Shown piece after piece: positions 8,888 to 16,921 of a DNA stretch of 64,000 bases. How positions within the stretch are numbered: the stretch's first letter is position 1; every line of letters begins with the position of its first letter. Below the pieces are notes generated by a model, which saw only the letters and a program-made list of their open reading frames with translations, did not search any database and was not told the DNA's origin. The position numbers and the translations under genes are program-made. Where the stretch lies: contig JADYZM010000025.1 in the NCBI GenBank assembly GCA_020853105.1, positions 83,985-147,984 on the forward strand, written 5' to 3'. This DNA is from Flavobacteriales bacterium (lineage in GTDB: Bacteria; Bacteroidota; Bacteroidia; Flavobacteriales_E; Vicingaceae).

Positions 8888-9151
8888 TTATTTTTTGTCT
8901 TCTACTTTTGCTTTACTAGCACAACAAGATTTTCCTGCAGCTTTTTCAGTTGAAGAGCAAGAAGATTTAGTTGCTGCAGATGCAGTTTCTTTGTCTTTTG
9001 AACAACATGCTTTTTTAGCATCTTTTGAAGAACACTCTTTTTTTGATTGTGTACATTCTTTTTTGTCACATTTTTTACCGTCTTCGCATGGATTTGCGTA
9101 GCTGAAGCCAACAAAGCTAAAGAATGCTACGGCTAATAATAATTTTTTCAT
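8888..9151 (-). CDS. Cysteine-rich secreted small protein
   Basis: 87 residues: a clear signal peptide (MKKLLLAVAFFSFVGFSYAN), then a mature part made almost wholly of K, S, A, E, D and nine cysteines, two of them as CC pairs (ACCS, SCCA). No catalytic motif is visible. Repeated C-x(4-6)-C spacing suggests metal binding or disulphide bonding, but that is inference. The opposite strand of the same segment is also open; the signal peptide and the terminator right after this stop favour this reading. It has a 110-bp upstream gap of its own. Confidence 0.75.
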   Translation of the reverse strand: MKKLLLAVAFFSFVGFSYANPCEDGKKCDKKECTQSKKECSSKDAKKACCSKDKETASAATKSSCSSTEKAAGKSCCASKAKVEDKK

Positions 9152-9261
9152 TGAGTTTAAAGTTTAAATTTTTAGTACGAGTAAAAGTAAGTCTTTTTTT
9201 AAGGTTCTGTATTTTATTTGCAATTTTTAACATTTAATTGACTAATTTTTAAATAATTAAT

Positions 9262-9921
9262 TTAATCAAGAGTAGCTATTTTTGTTATACCGCCTTTTAC
9301 ACTTTCGTTTAATTTTACATTTAATTTTGTTCCAATTGGTAAGAAAAGATCAACTCTTGAACCAAATTTTATAAATCCACATTCTTGTGTTTGGAATACT
9401 TGATTATCTTCTTTACCATAAAACACAATACGTTTTGCTAGAGCACCTGCAATCTGTCTAAACAAAATGTTTCTACCTTTATTGTCTTCCACAACTATTG
9501 TGGTTCGCTCATTATCTGTTGATGATTTTGGATGCCATGCCACAAGATAGAGACCGGGGTGATATTTAAAATATTTGATTTTTCCTCCAATAGGATATCT
9601 GTTAATATGCACATTTAACGGAGACATGAATACAGAAACTTGCAGTCGTTTATCCTTAAAATATTCAGACTCTTCGACTTCTTCAATTACAACTATTTTA
9701 CCGTCAGCAGGTGAAATTATTGCATTTTCAATAGGTTGAAAATTTCGTGATGGACTTCTAAAAAATTGAAGTATTGTAATAGTAAAAAAAGCGGAAATAA
9801 AATATCCAATAGCTTTCACCACATAGCAATCTGGACATATTAAATGAATTATTCCGTTTAGTAGTACGGCTAGAGTTAAAACCAACAATAGAGAAACATA
9901 ACCTTCTTTGTGAAATTTCAT
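9262..9921 (-). CDS. psd: Phosphatidylserine decarboxylase proenzyme (short form)
   Basis: 219 residues, the short soluble/membrane-bound Psd type found in Bacteroidota. Two N-terminal hydrophobic segments (about 9-27 and 36-53) are followed by the decarboxylase domain: SPADGK, the MSPLNVHINRYPIGG core, and the self-cleavage site FGSRVDL, where Gly187-Ser188 would be processed to give the pyruvoyl-Ser. It converts phosphatidylserine to phosphatidylethanolamine at the inner membrane. It is the last gene of the rsfS-ftsH-cdsA-psd run, next to cdsA, which supplies CDP-diacylglycerol for the same pathway. Confidence 0.93.
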   Translation of the reverse strand: MKFHKEGYVSLLLVLTLAVLLNGIIHLICPDCYVVKAIGYFISAFFTITILQFFRSPSRNFQPIENAIISPADGKIVVIEEVEESEYFKDKRLQVSVFMSPLNVHINRYPIGGKIKYFKYHPGLYLVAWHPKSSTDNERTTIVVEDNKGRNILFRQIAGALAKRIVFYGKEDNQVFQTQECGFIKFGSRVDLFLPIGTKLNVKLNESVKGGITKIATLD

Positions 9922-9940
9922 ATATTTTTTATATCGTTGC

Positions 9941-9948
9941 CAAAAATA
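9941..9948 (-). promoter_or_regulatory. -7 element before psd
   Basis: Read on the minus strand this is TATTTTTG, an exact TAnnTTTG, in the 35-bp gap between cdsA and psd. It may give psd a secondary promoter inside the operon. Confidence 0.35.
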
Positions 9949-9956
9949 ATAAAATA

Positions 9957-10775
9957 CTAACTTATTAAAACTAAATATGCGTAAACAAAAGGAACTGATA
10001 AGAATAATCCATCAAAACGGTCTAAAATTCCGCCATGACCGGGTAATATTGTTCCAGAGTCTTTAATATTTAAGCTTCTTTTAAGCATTGACTCAACCAA
10101 GTCTCCTAAGCTTCCGAAAACTACCGTAATTATTGCAATTATTATCCATTCTGATTGAGATAATTGAGTGTAATAAATTGATAAAAAGTAAGCAGTAACA
10201 ATACTTAGAGCTGCTCCACCAAAACTACCTTCCCATGTTTTTTTTGGAGAAATTCGTTCAAACAATTTATGTTTTCCAAGGTATTTTCCTGAAAGATATG
10301 CACCTGTGTCATTCGCCCATAGAATAAAGAAGTAGCCCCAAATAGTAGAGAAATTAAAACTAGAAAGAAATTGATTGTTTTGATAATACCCAATATGATA
10401 TAGTAATAAAAAGGGAAGTGTTACGTAGAAAACACCAAAAATTGTGTAAGAAATATTGATAAAAGGCTTTTTTGAATTTCTGAATAATTCAATAATAAAA
10501 GGGGAGAATAAGAAAATTAATGAAACTGATAAGTATTTATTTGGGATTTTATTAGATATTACAAGAGCAAAACTAGAAATTATAATTATTGAAGAAAGTA
10601 TTCCTAGAAAAGCATGTGGTTGAATTTCTTTATTTTTTGAATTGATGGAATAAAACTCTTCAATTCCCAAGGTGGTGATTACTAGAAAAAGAAAATAAGT
10701 GCTAATATTTCCAAAATAAAGTGCAGTCAATAGAGCCATCACAAAAAATATTCCGGTTATTGCTCTAGTTAACAT
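9957..10775 (-). CDS. cdsA: Phosphatidate cytidylyltransferase
   Basis: 272 residues, with about seven or eight hydrophobic helices. The family signature is near the C-terminus: SMLKRSLNIKDSG followed by LPGHGGILDRFDGL, including the KD and the DRFD acidic residues that bind metal and CTP. It makes CDP-diacylglycerol from phosphatidic acid and CTP at the inner membrane, the branch point of phospholipid synthesis. It lies 29 bases after ftsH and 35 before psd on the same strand. Confidence 0.95.
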   Translation of the reverse strand: MLTRAITGIFFVMALLTALYFGNISTYFLFLVITTLGIEEFYSINSKNKEIQPHAFLGILSSIIIISSFALVISNKIPNKYLSVSLIFLFSPFIIELFRNSKKPFINISYTIFGVFYVTLPFLLLYHIGYYQNNQFLSSFNFSTIWGYFFILWANDTGAYLSGKYLGKHKLFERISPKKTWEGSFGGAALSIVTAYFLSIYYTQLSQSEWIIIAIITVVFGSLGDLVESMLKRSLNIKDSGTILPGHGGILDRFDGLFLSVPFVYAYLVLIS

Positions 10776-10804
10776 TAAGCTTCTAATTTGATATAGTTAA
10801 AAAA

Positions 10805-12862
10805 TTATACTTCTTTGTTGCCTGAATTTAACTTAACTTCTTCAGTAGGTTCAGAAGGTTTGTCATTTGAGACTTCCATAGATGTATCTATAGTAGGTTC
10901 CACTGATTTTTTAGAAATTTTCTTTTCTTCGTTTAGTTCTTCTTCAAACTTACTTTTTCCAAATATATCCTCTAGGTCATCTCTAAAAATTACTTCTTTT
11001 TCAAGTAGTTTTTCTGCTAGTCTAATTAATTTATCCTTATTTTCTTCTAATATTTTTTTAGCTCTTACATAGGAAGTTTCAATTAAAAATTTCACCTCTT
11101 CATCAATAAGTTGTGCTGTTTTTTCGGAATAGGGCTTAGAAAATGAATAATCGTTTTGACCCGATGAATCATAATAGCTGATGTTGCCAATTTTATTGCT
11201 TAAACCATATATACTAACCATTGCATAGGCTTGTTTGGTTACTTTTTCTAAATCGCTTAATGCTCCGGTAGAAATTTTACCAAACATTATTTCTTCAGCT
11301 GCTCTTCCACCAAGAGCAGCACACATTTCATCAATCAATTGTTCTGTAGTTGTGATTTGACGCTCCTCGGGTAGATACCATGCCGCACCAAGTGATCTTC
11401 CTCTAGGTATTATGGTTACTTTTATAAGCGGTGAAGCATATTTAACCAACCAACTAACTGCCGCATGACCTGCTTCATGAAAAGCAATTGCTTTTCTGTC
11501 GTGGTCTGTAATCATTTTATTTTTCTTTTCTAATCCTCCGATAACTCTATCAACAGCATCTAAGAAATCTTGACGACTAACCATTTTTTTATTTTTTCTG
11601 GCTGCAATCAATGCCGCTTCATTACAAATATTTGCAATATCAGCTCCTGAAAAACCAGGTGTTTGGCGAGAGAGAAAATCAATATCTACACTTTCATCAA
11701 TCTTGATAGGTTTTAAGTGAACCTTAAAGATTTCTTTTCGTTCGTGAACTTCTGGTAAATCAACGTGTATTTGTCTATCAAACCTACCCGGACGAATCAA
11801 AGCTCTGTCTAAAACATCAGCTCTGTTAGTTGCAGCTAATACAATAACTCCTGTATTTGTGCCAAAGCCGTCCATTTCAGTAAGAAGTTGATTTAATGTG
11901 TTCTCACGTTCATCATTGGCTCCTTGTATCATTCCTTTTCCACGAGCTCTACCAATAGCATCAATTTCATCAATAAAAATTATTGATGGAGCCTTGTCTT
12001 TGGCTTGTTTAAATAAATCACGTACACGTGAAGCACCTACACCAACAAACATTTCAACAAAATCTGAACCTGAAAGTGAGAAGAATGGGACTTTTGCTTC
12101 ACCTGCAACTGCTCTAGCCAGTAGAGTTTTTCCTGTTCCAGGAGGTCCAACTAGTAAAGCACCACGCGGAATTTTTGCACCAAGTTCTGTGTATTTTTTT
12201 GGGGTTTTTAAGAAATCAACAATTTCTTGGATTTCTTCTTTAGCACCTTCTAAGCCTGCCACATCTTCAAAAGTTACATTGGTTCCTTTTTCTTTATCGA
12301 AAACTTGAGCTTTAGATTTTCCAATACTAAAAATTTGTCCACCTCCTGCGCCACCTCCTGACATTCTTTTCATTATAAAAAACCAAATTCCAACAAAAAC
12401 TAGAATTGGCAATAAAAAACCTATTATTCCACCAAACCAGTCTTCTTCAGTAATATACTTGTAATGAAGGCTATGTTCTTTAGACCATGTTTTTAAATCG
12501 GTATCAAAAACTTCTCCTGAACCAATTTCAAAAGTATATTGTGGGCTCATATTTTGTGCTCCACCGAATATTGGTTTTTTGATTTTTTCCTTATGTGGAG
12601 AAGTTTGAAGTGCTTCATCTGTAAGGTAAACTCGGGCAATTTTATGGTTTACAACAACAACTTCTTTTACTTGGCCATCAACAACCATTTTTTCAAATTC
12701 TGTAGGTGTAATCGTGGAACCACCACTTCCTTGCCAACTAAAAAGATTTATGGAAATTAAAACAACTCCTATTATTGCATAAATCCAATAAAAATTAAAT
12801 GGTTTTTTGTTGTTATTTCCTTGAGACATATTGTTTTTGAATTTTGATTCTTTTTTTTCCAT
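10805..12862 (-). CDS. ftsH: ATP-dependent zinc metalloprotease FtsH
   Basis: 685 residues. Two transmembrane helices (about 24-43 and 145-163) flank a periplasmic domain; then come the AAA module (Walker A GPPGTGKT, Walker [15 protein letters not shown] region [20 protein letters not shown]) and the M41 protease domain with HEAGH at residues 462-466. A Gly-rich stretch (MSGGGAGGG) links membrane and AAA parts. The C-terminus after ~640 is acidic and low in complexity. FtsH extracts and degrades misfolded membrane proteins and selected regulators. It starts 14 bases after rsfS. Confidence 0.97.
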   Translation of the reverse strand: MEKKESKFKNNMSQGNNNKKPFNFYWIYAIIGVVLISINLFSWQGSGGSTITPTEFEKMVVDGQVKEVVVVNHKIARVYLTDEALQTSPHKEKIKKPIFGGAQNMSPQYTFEIGSGEVFDTDLKTWSKEHSLHYKYITEEDWFGGIIGFLLPILVFVGIWFFIMKRMSGGGAGGGQIFSIGKSKAQVFDKEKGTNVTFEDVAGLEGAKEEIQEIVDFLKTPKKYTELGAKIPRGALLVGPPGTGKTLLARAVAGEAKVPFFSLSGSDFVEMFVGVGASRVRDLFKQAKDKAPSIIFIDEIDAIGRARGKGMIQGANDERENTLNQLLTEMDGFGTNTGVIVLAATNRADVLDRALIRPGRFDRQIHVDLPEVHERKEIFKVHLKPIKIDESVDIDFLSRQTPGFSGADIANICNEAALIAARKNKKMVSRQDFLDAVDRVIGGLEKKNKMITDHDRKAIAFHEAGHAAVSWLVKYASPLIKVTIIPRGRSLGAAWYLPEERQITTTEQLIDEMCAALGGRAAEEIMFGKISTGALSDLEKVTKQAYAMVSIYGLSNKIGNISYYDSSGQNDYSFSKPYSEKTAQLIDEEVKFLIETSYVRAKKILEENKDKLIRLAEKLLEKEVIFRDDLEDIFGKSKFEEELNEEKKISKKSVEPTIDTSMEVSNDKPSEPTEEVKLNSGNKEV

Positions 12863-12876
12863 TAAGTAAAGGGGGG

Positions 12877-13245
12877 TTAAATTTTTTGAATTTTTGCATC
12901 AGCCCAAAGTCCTTCTATATTATAAAAGTTTCGAGCTTCTTCTTGAAAAATATGAATTACAACAGTAACATAATCTATAAGTATCCATTCTGCATTACCG
13001 AATCCTTCGGAATGCCATGGTTTTTCACCAAGAGTTTTTCTTATTTCCTCCTCACACGACCTTGCCAATGCTCCTACATGTGTATTTGATGTTCCGGTGC
13101 AAATAATAAAAAAGTCACAAACTTTGGTTTCAATGTTTCTTAAATCTATAGTAACTATATCTACTGCTTTGGTTTCCTCTAGTCCCTTAATTGCTACCTC
13201 AACTAGCTGCTGAACTTCATCAATTACTTTCTTCTTCTTTGCCAT
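12877..13245 (-). CDS. rsfS: Ribosomal silencing factor RsfS
   Basis: 122 residues, normal for RsfS/YbeB/Iojap. Typical segments are DIVTIDLRNIETKVCDFFIICTG, GEKPWHSEGFGNAEWILIDY, and VVIHIFQEEARNFYNIEGLWADA. It binds ribosomal protein uL14 and stops the subunits joining in poor nutrient conditions. It is the first gene of the rsfS-ftsH-cdsA-psd operon; the -7 element at 13268-13275 is placed to drive it. Confidence 0.95.
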   Translation of the reverse strand: MAKKKKVIDEVQQLVEVAIKGLEETKAVDIVTIDLRNIETKVCDFFIICTGTSNTHVGALARSCEEEIRKTLGEKPWHSEGFGNAEWILIDYVTVVIHIFQEEARNFYNIEGLWADAKIQKI

Positions 13246-13581
13246 TTTTTCTTTTAAAGATAAGTTGCAAAATTAATGATTTAAAGCAGAATTCTAGTTG
13301 AAGAGGCTTAAAGTTTTAACATCTTTTAAAAGTTCTTGATTTATTTCTGTAAAGTCATCTTTATCATGATACTTCTAATAAATTAAATTTTTTCAAAAAA
13401 AATCCACAAAAAAATGCAACAAAAAAAAATATTCGTACTATTGCACTGTAACCACCTTATGTTCTGAATTTGCCAGTAAAAATTGTAAAAATTCGGATTT
13501 CGTACTAGGTCATACACTTTTCAACTTACATCAAATTTCCAAAAATCATTTTTTGATAAATAATAGTAAATTTTTTTATAG
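13246..13581. other. Divergent intergenic region rsfS/rho (336 bp)
   Basis: No gene is visible. The right end on the minus strand has an exact -7 element (TAATTTTG, 13268-13275) 22 bases from the rsfS start. The middle (about 13386-13432) is very A-rich. No exact -7 element is seen for rho; its leader may be long, and rho leaders are often autoregulated, but no conserved structure was recognised here. Confidence 0.6.
13268..13275 (-). promoter_or_regulatory. -7 element of the rsfS-ftsH-cdsA-psd operon
   Basis: Minus-strand TAATTTTG, an exact TAnnTTTG, 22 bases from the rsfS ATG. No clear TTG box at 17-19 bases. Confidence 0.55.
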
Positions 13582-15249
13582 ATGCACGATTTAAATGAAT
13601 TGAACAAAAAAAACATTGGAGAACTTAGAGAAATAGCCAATGTTTTAAAAATCAATAATGCTGATAAGCTTAAAAAAGAAGAACTGATAGAGGCAATAGC
13701 AGGTGGTTCTTCTTTGGAAAAGAAAACGGAGTCTATTGATACTAAAAGAACTCCAGTGGGGTCTTCATCAGGAGCAACTAACGGTAAGCCGAAAAGAAAA
13801 AGAATTTCAACAGAACAGGCACCAGAATTATTTAAACAATTACCCAAGATAAATCCTGTACATATAAATGATATAGAAGAAGTTGTACAACCTGATTTTC
13901 AAAATGAAGTTCTAATCAGTGAAGAAATAAAACAACCAGAAATTATTGAAAAAATAGACTCAGAACAAATTATAGACACTCCGGTTGTTCAAAACACACA
14001 ACAACAAAATCAACAGGAAAATTCTGACCTAAAAATAGAAAGCACTGTTGTAACTGATTCTCAACCTCAAAAAAGCCATCAAAATTTTCACCACGAACAA
14101 AAGCCTAAGCCTGAAGAAAACTATTATAATTTCGATAATATAGTTGTGAGTGAAGGTGTTTTAGAAATTATGCCTGATGGATATGGATTTTTACGTTCTT
14201 CGGACTATAACTACTTAAATTCGCCAGACGATATTTATGTTTCTCAATCTCAAATTAAATTGTTTGGATTAAAAACAGGCGATACGGTAAGAGGGTCAAT
14301 CAGACCACCAAAAGAAGGAGAGAAGTATTTTCCTTTAATAAAAGTTGATAGCATAAATAACAGAGAACCCGCATTTGTAAGAGATAGAGTTCCTTTTGAT
14401 TATCTAACTCCAATATTTCCCGAAGAAAAACTACGATTAACCGGACATAAAAATTCGTCGCTTTCCACTCGGGTTGTTGATTTATTTACTCCTATTGGAA
14501 AAGGGCAGCGAGGAATGATTGTAGCACAACCCAAAACAGGTAAAACTACACTGTTGAAAGAGGTTGCAAATGCAATTGCAGAAAATCATCCTGAAGTTTA
14601 TTTGTTGATTTTGTTAATTGACGAACGTCCTGAAGAGGTTACAGATATGGCTAGAAGCGTTAATGCAGAGGTTGTAGCTTCTACATTTGACGAACCTGCT
14701 GAAAAACATGTTAAATTAGCAAATCTGGTACTAGAAAAAGCTAAAAGAATGGTAGAATGTGGGCATGATGTAGTTATTTTGTTAGATTCTATTACCCGTT
14801 TAGCACGAGCATACAATACAGTATCTCCTTCATCAGGAAAAGTGCTTTCAGGAGGTGTTGATGCAAATGCACTTCATAAGCCTAAACGGTTTTTTGGTGC
14901 TGCTAGAAAAATTGAAAATGGCGGCTCGTTGACTATTATAGCTACTGCCCTTACGGAAACAGGCTCTAAAATGGACGAGGTTATCTTTGAAGAGTTCAAA
15001 GGGACCGGTAACATGGAGCTTCAATTGGATAGAAAAATTGCAAACAGAAGAATTTATCCTGCTATTGATATTGTTTCTTCTAGCACAAGACGAGAAGACT
15101 TGCTGTTGGGTGATAACATTACTCAACGTATGTGGATTTTGAGAAACTATATTGCTGATATGAATCCTGTTGAAGCTATGGAATTTTTAAGAGACAGAAT
15201 GAGTAAAACCATGAATAATGAAGAGTTTTTAGTATCAATGAATGGATAA
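13582..15249 (+). CDS. rho: Transcription termination factor Rho with long N-terminal insertion
   Basis: 555 residues against about 420 in Escherichia coli. Residues 1-35 form the Rho N-terminal helical domain ([19 protein letters not shown]). Residues ~50-180 are a hydrophilic, Q/E/P-rich insertion without recognisable fold. The RNA-binding cold-shock fold follows ([27 protein letters not shown]), then the ATPase core with Walker A PKTGKT (317-322), Walker [17 protein letters not shown] and the Q/R loops. Rho is the hexameric RNA helicase that ends untranslated transcripts. It is followed by the DUF4199 gene at 11 bases. Confidence 0.96.
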   Translation: MHDLNELNKKNIGELREIANVLKINNADKLKKEELIEAIAGGSSLEKKTESIDTKRTPVGSSSGATNGKPKRKRISTEQAPELFKQLPKINPVHINDIEEVVQPDFQNEVLISEEIKQPEIIEKIDSEQIIDTPVVQNTQQQNQQENSDLKIESTVVTDSQPQKSHQNFHHEQKPKPEENYYNFDNIVVSEGVLEIMPDGYGFLRSSDYNYLNSPDDIYVSQSQIKLFGLKTGDTVRGSIRPPKEGEKYFPLIKVDSINNREPAFVRDRVPFDYLTPIFPEEKLRLTGHKNSSLSTRVVDLFTPIGKGQRGMIVAQPKTGKTTLLKEVANAIAENHPEVYLLILLIDERPEEVTDMARSVNAEVVASTFDEPAEKHVKLANLVLEKAKRMVECGHDVVILLDSITRLARAYNTVSPSSGKVLSGGVDANALHKPKRFFGAARKIENGGSLTIIATALTETGSKMDEVIFEEFKGTGNMELQLDRKIANRRIYPAIDIVSSSTRREDLLLGDNITQRMWILRNYIADMNPVEAMEFLRDRMSKTMNNEEFLVSMNG

Positions 15250-15260
15250 TAACCAGTAAA

Positions 15261-15800
15261 ATGTTCAAAAACCCTTTTCAAGTAGCAGTAACATTTGCCG
15301 TAATTGCCTTAATTATCAAGGTTACAGCATTTTCATTCGATTTCCAACACGGAGATATGGAAAACTACATTCGATATATTTATATGTTGTTGTTGTTGAT
15401 TGCTGTTTTTTTTGGAATCAGAAGCAATAAAATTTCCGAAGAAAATCAAACTACTTTTATGCAAGATTTAAAAGCAGGTGCGAGAACTGCCGCTTTTTTT
15501 GCAATTTTAGTTTCTGTTATCACTTACGTTTATTATGCAAAAATTGATTCTACATTTTTTGAAGTTAAACAAGCTCCTTTACTTGAACAATTAGAACTTG
15601 AAACCAAGAAAACCATTGAGCTTGGAAAGGAATCAAAAGAAACCGTTATTGCAAATTACAGCAACCAGCTTTTTGGAATCAGAACATTCCTATCACCGTA
15701 TTTTCAAGCGGTATGGACTTTATTTGGACTGATTTTTATGGGGCTTTTTAATTCTTTAGTATTTGCTTTACTGATGAAAAAAATGCCAGGATTTAAATAA
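15261..15800 (+). CDS. DUF4199 family membrane protein
   Basis: 179 residues with four predicted membrane helices (about 8-24, 38-55, 73-92 and 150-172) and a charged loop between the third and fourth (EQLELETKKTIELGKESKET). The arrangement and the FMQDLKAGARTAAFFA segment match the Bacteroidota family DUF4199. Function unknown. It follows rho by 11 bases and precedes the endonuclease I gene by 6, so it may be cotranscribed with both. Confidence 0.75.
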   Translation: MFKNPFQVAVTFAVIALIIKVTAFSFDFQHGDMENYIRYIYMLLLLIAVFFGIRSNKISEENQTTFMQDLKAGARTAAFFAILVSVITYVYYAKIDSTFFEVKQAPLLEQLELETKKTIELGKESKETVIANYSNQLFGIRTFLSPYFQAVWTLFGLIFMGLFNSLVFALLMKKMPGFK

Positions 15801-15806
15801 AACGGT

Positions 15807-16868
15807 ATGAAAACGTATTTGAAAATAGCATTCATCGTTTTATTTTTATTACCGATAATATTTTTTGGACAAATACCGCCCGGATATTATAACGGTACTT
15901 CCGGATTAACAGGTCAAGCTTTAAAATTCAAATTACACGATATTATTTCAGCAAATACAAACTCACTTTCGTATAGTGATTTATGGACTGCCTACAACAC
16001 AACCGATAAAAAATCAAATGGAAAAGTTTGGGACATGTATTCTGATTTACCTGGAGGAACACCACCATATTCTTTTACTTTTTCTACTGACCAATGTGGA
16101 ACTTATAATTCTGAGGCAGATTGTTATAACCGCGAACATTCAGTTCCGGCAAGCTGGTTTAATGATGCTGCTCCCATGTACACAGATTTATTTCATGTTG
16201 TTCCAACAGATGGATATGTAAACAATAGAAGATCTAATTACCCATTTGGAGAAGTGGGTTCAGTGTCTTGGACATCACAAAATGGTTCAAAACTTGGAAC
16301 AAATACCTTTCCTGGTTATGTAGGTACTGTTTTCGAGCCAATTGACTCATTTAAAGGAGATTTTGCACGAATTTATTTTTATATGGCTACACGATACAAA
16401 GATGAAATTCCGTCGTGGAGTTCTCCTTCATTTAGCACCTCAGATTTAACAACATGGACAAAAAATATGATGCTTGAGTGGAATTCCTTGGATCCTGTAA
16501 GCCAAAAAGAAGTAGATAGAAACAATTCGGTTTATACCCTTCAAAACAACAGAAATCCTTATGTGGATAGTGTTCAATGGATAAATGAAATATGGGGGTA
16601 TCCGTTGAATGCAGTTGAAATTAATAATTCAAAAAATTATTTTGTATTTCCAAACCCAACTACAGATATATTGAATTTAAATTTGGACAACATACAAGGA
16701 CAATCTTCTTTTTCCATTTTTTCAACTGATGGAAAGCTTTTGCTAACAGAAAAAAGAGTAGGGGGTAATCATCAAATTAATGTAAAGAATTTTGAAAGAG
16801 GTTTATACTTTTTGGTAATTGAAAATCAAGATAAAAAATTCTTCGAAAAAATACTTTTAGTTAAGTAA
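15807..16868 (+). CDS. Secreted endonuclease I family nuclease with T9SS sorting domain
   Basis: 353 residues. Signal peptide at about 1-23. The middle part is an endonuclease I (EndA/NucM-like) domain: CYNREHSVPASWF, DLFHVVPTDGYVNNRRSNYPFGE, and KGDFARIYFYMATRY, containing the metal-binding His and Asn residues of the beta-beta-alpha-metal fold. From ~275 a T9SS type A sorting domain follows (VFPNPTTDILNLN to KILLVK). It should degrade DNA outside the cell, possibly for phosphate or nucleoside uptake. A strong terminator follows. Confidence 0.94.
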   Translation: MKTYLKIAFIVLFLLPIIFFGQIPPGYYNGTSGLTGQALKFKLHDIISANTNSLSYSDLWTAYNTTDKKSNGKVWDMYSDLPGGTPPYSFTFSTDQCGTYNSEADCYNREHSVPASWFNDAAPMYTDLFHVVPTDGYVNNRRSNYPFGEVGSVSWTSQNGSKLGTNTFPGYVGTVFEPIDSFKGDFARIYFYMATRYKDEIPSWSSPSFSTSDLTTWTKNMMLEWNSLDPVSQKEVDRNNSVYTLQNNRNPYVDSVQWINEIWGYPLNAVEINNSKNYFVFPNPTTDILNLNLDNIQGQSSFSIFSTDGKLLLTEKRVGGNHQINVKNFERGLYFLVIENQDKKFFEKILLVK

Positions 16869-16872
16869 AAAA

Positions 16873-16906
16873 AAAGAATCTCATTTTACCTAAAATGAGA
16901 TTCTTT
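16873..16906. terminator. Bidirectional terminator between endonuclease I and the PKD-repeat gene
   Basis: Perfect 16-bp arms (16873-16888 and 16891-16906) with a CC loop; A-rich on the left and T-rich at the right end, so it can serve both convergent genes. Confidence 0.92.
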
Positions 16907-16921
16907 AATTCAATCTATAAA

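Noticed and set aside
8895..9114. Open frames on both strands over the Cys-rich gene
   Set aside because: Only the frame 8888-9151 (-) has a signal peptide and fits the terminator; the others arise from its repetitive K/C/S codons.
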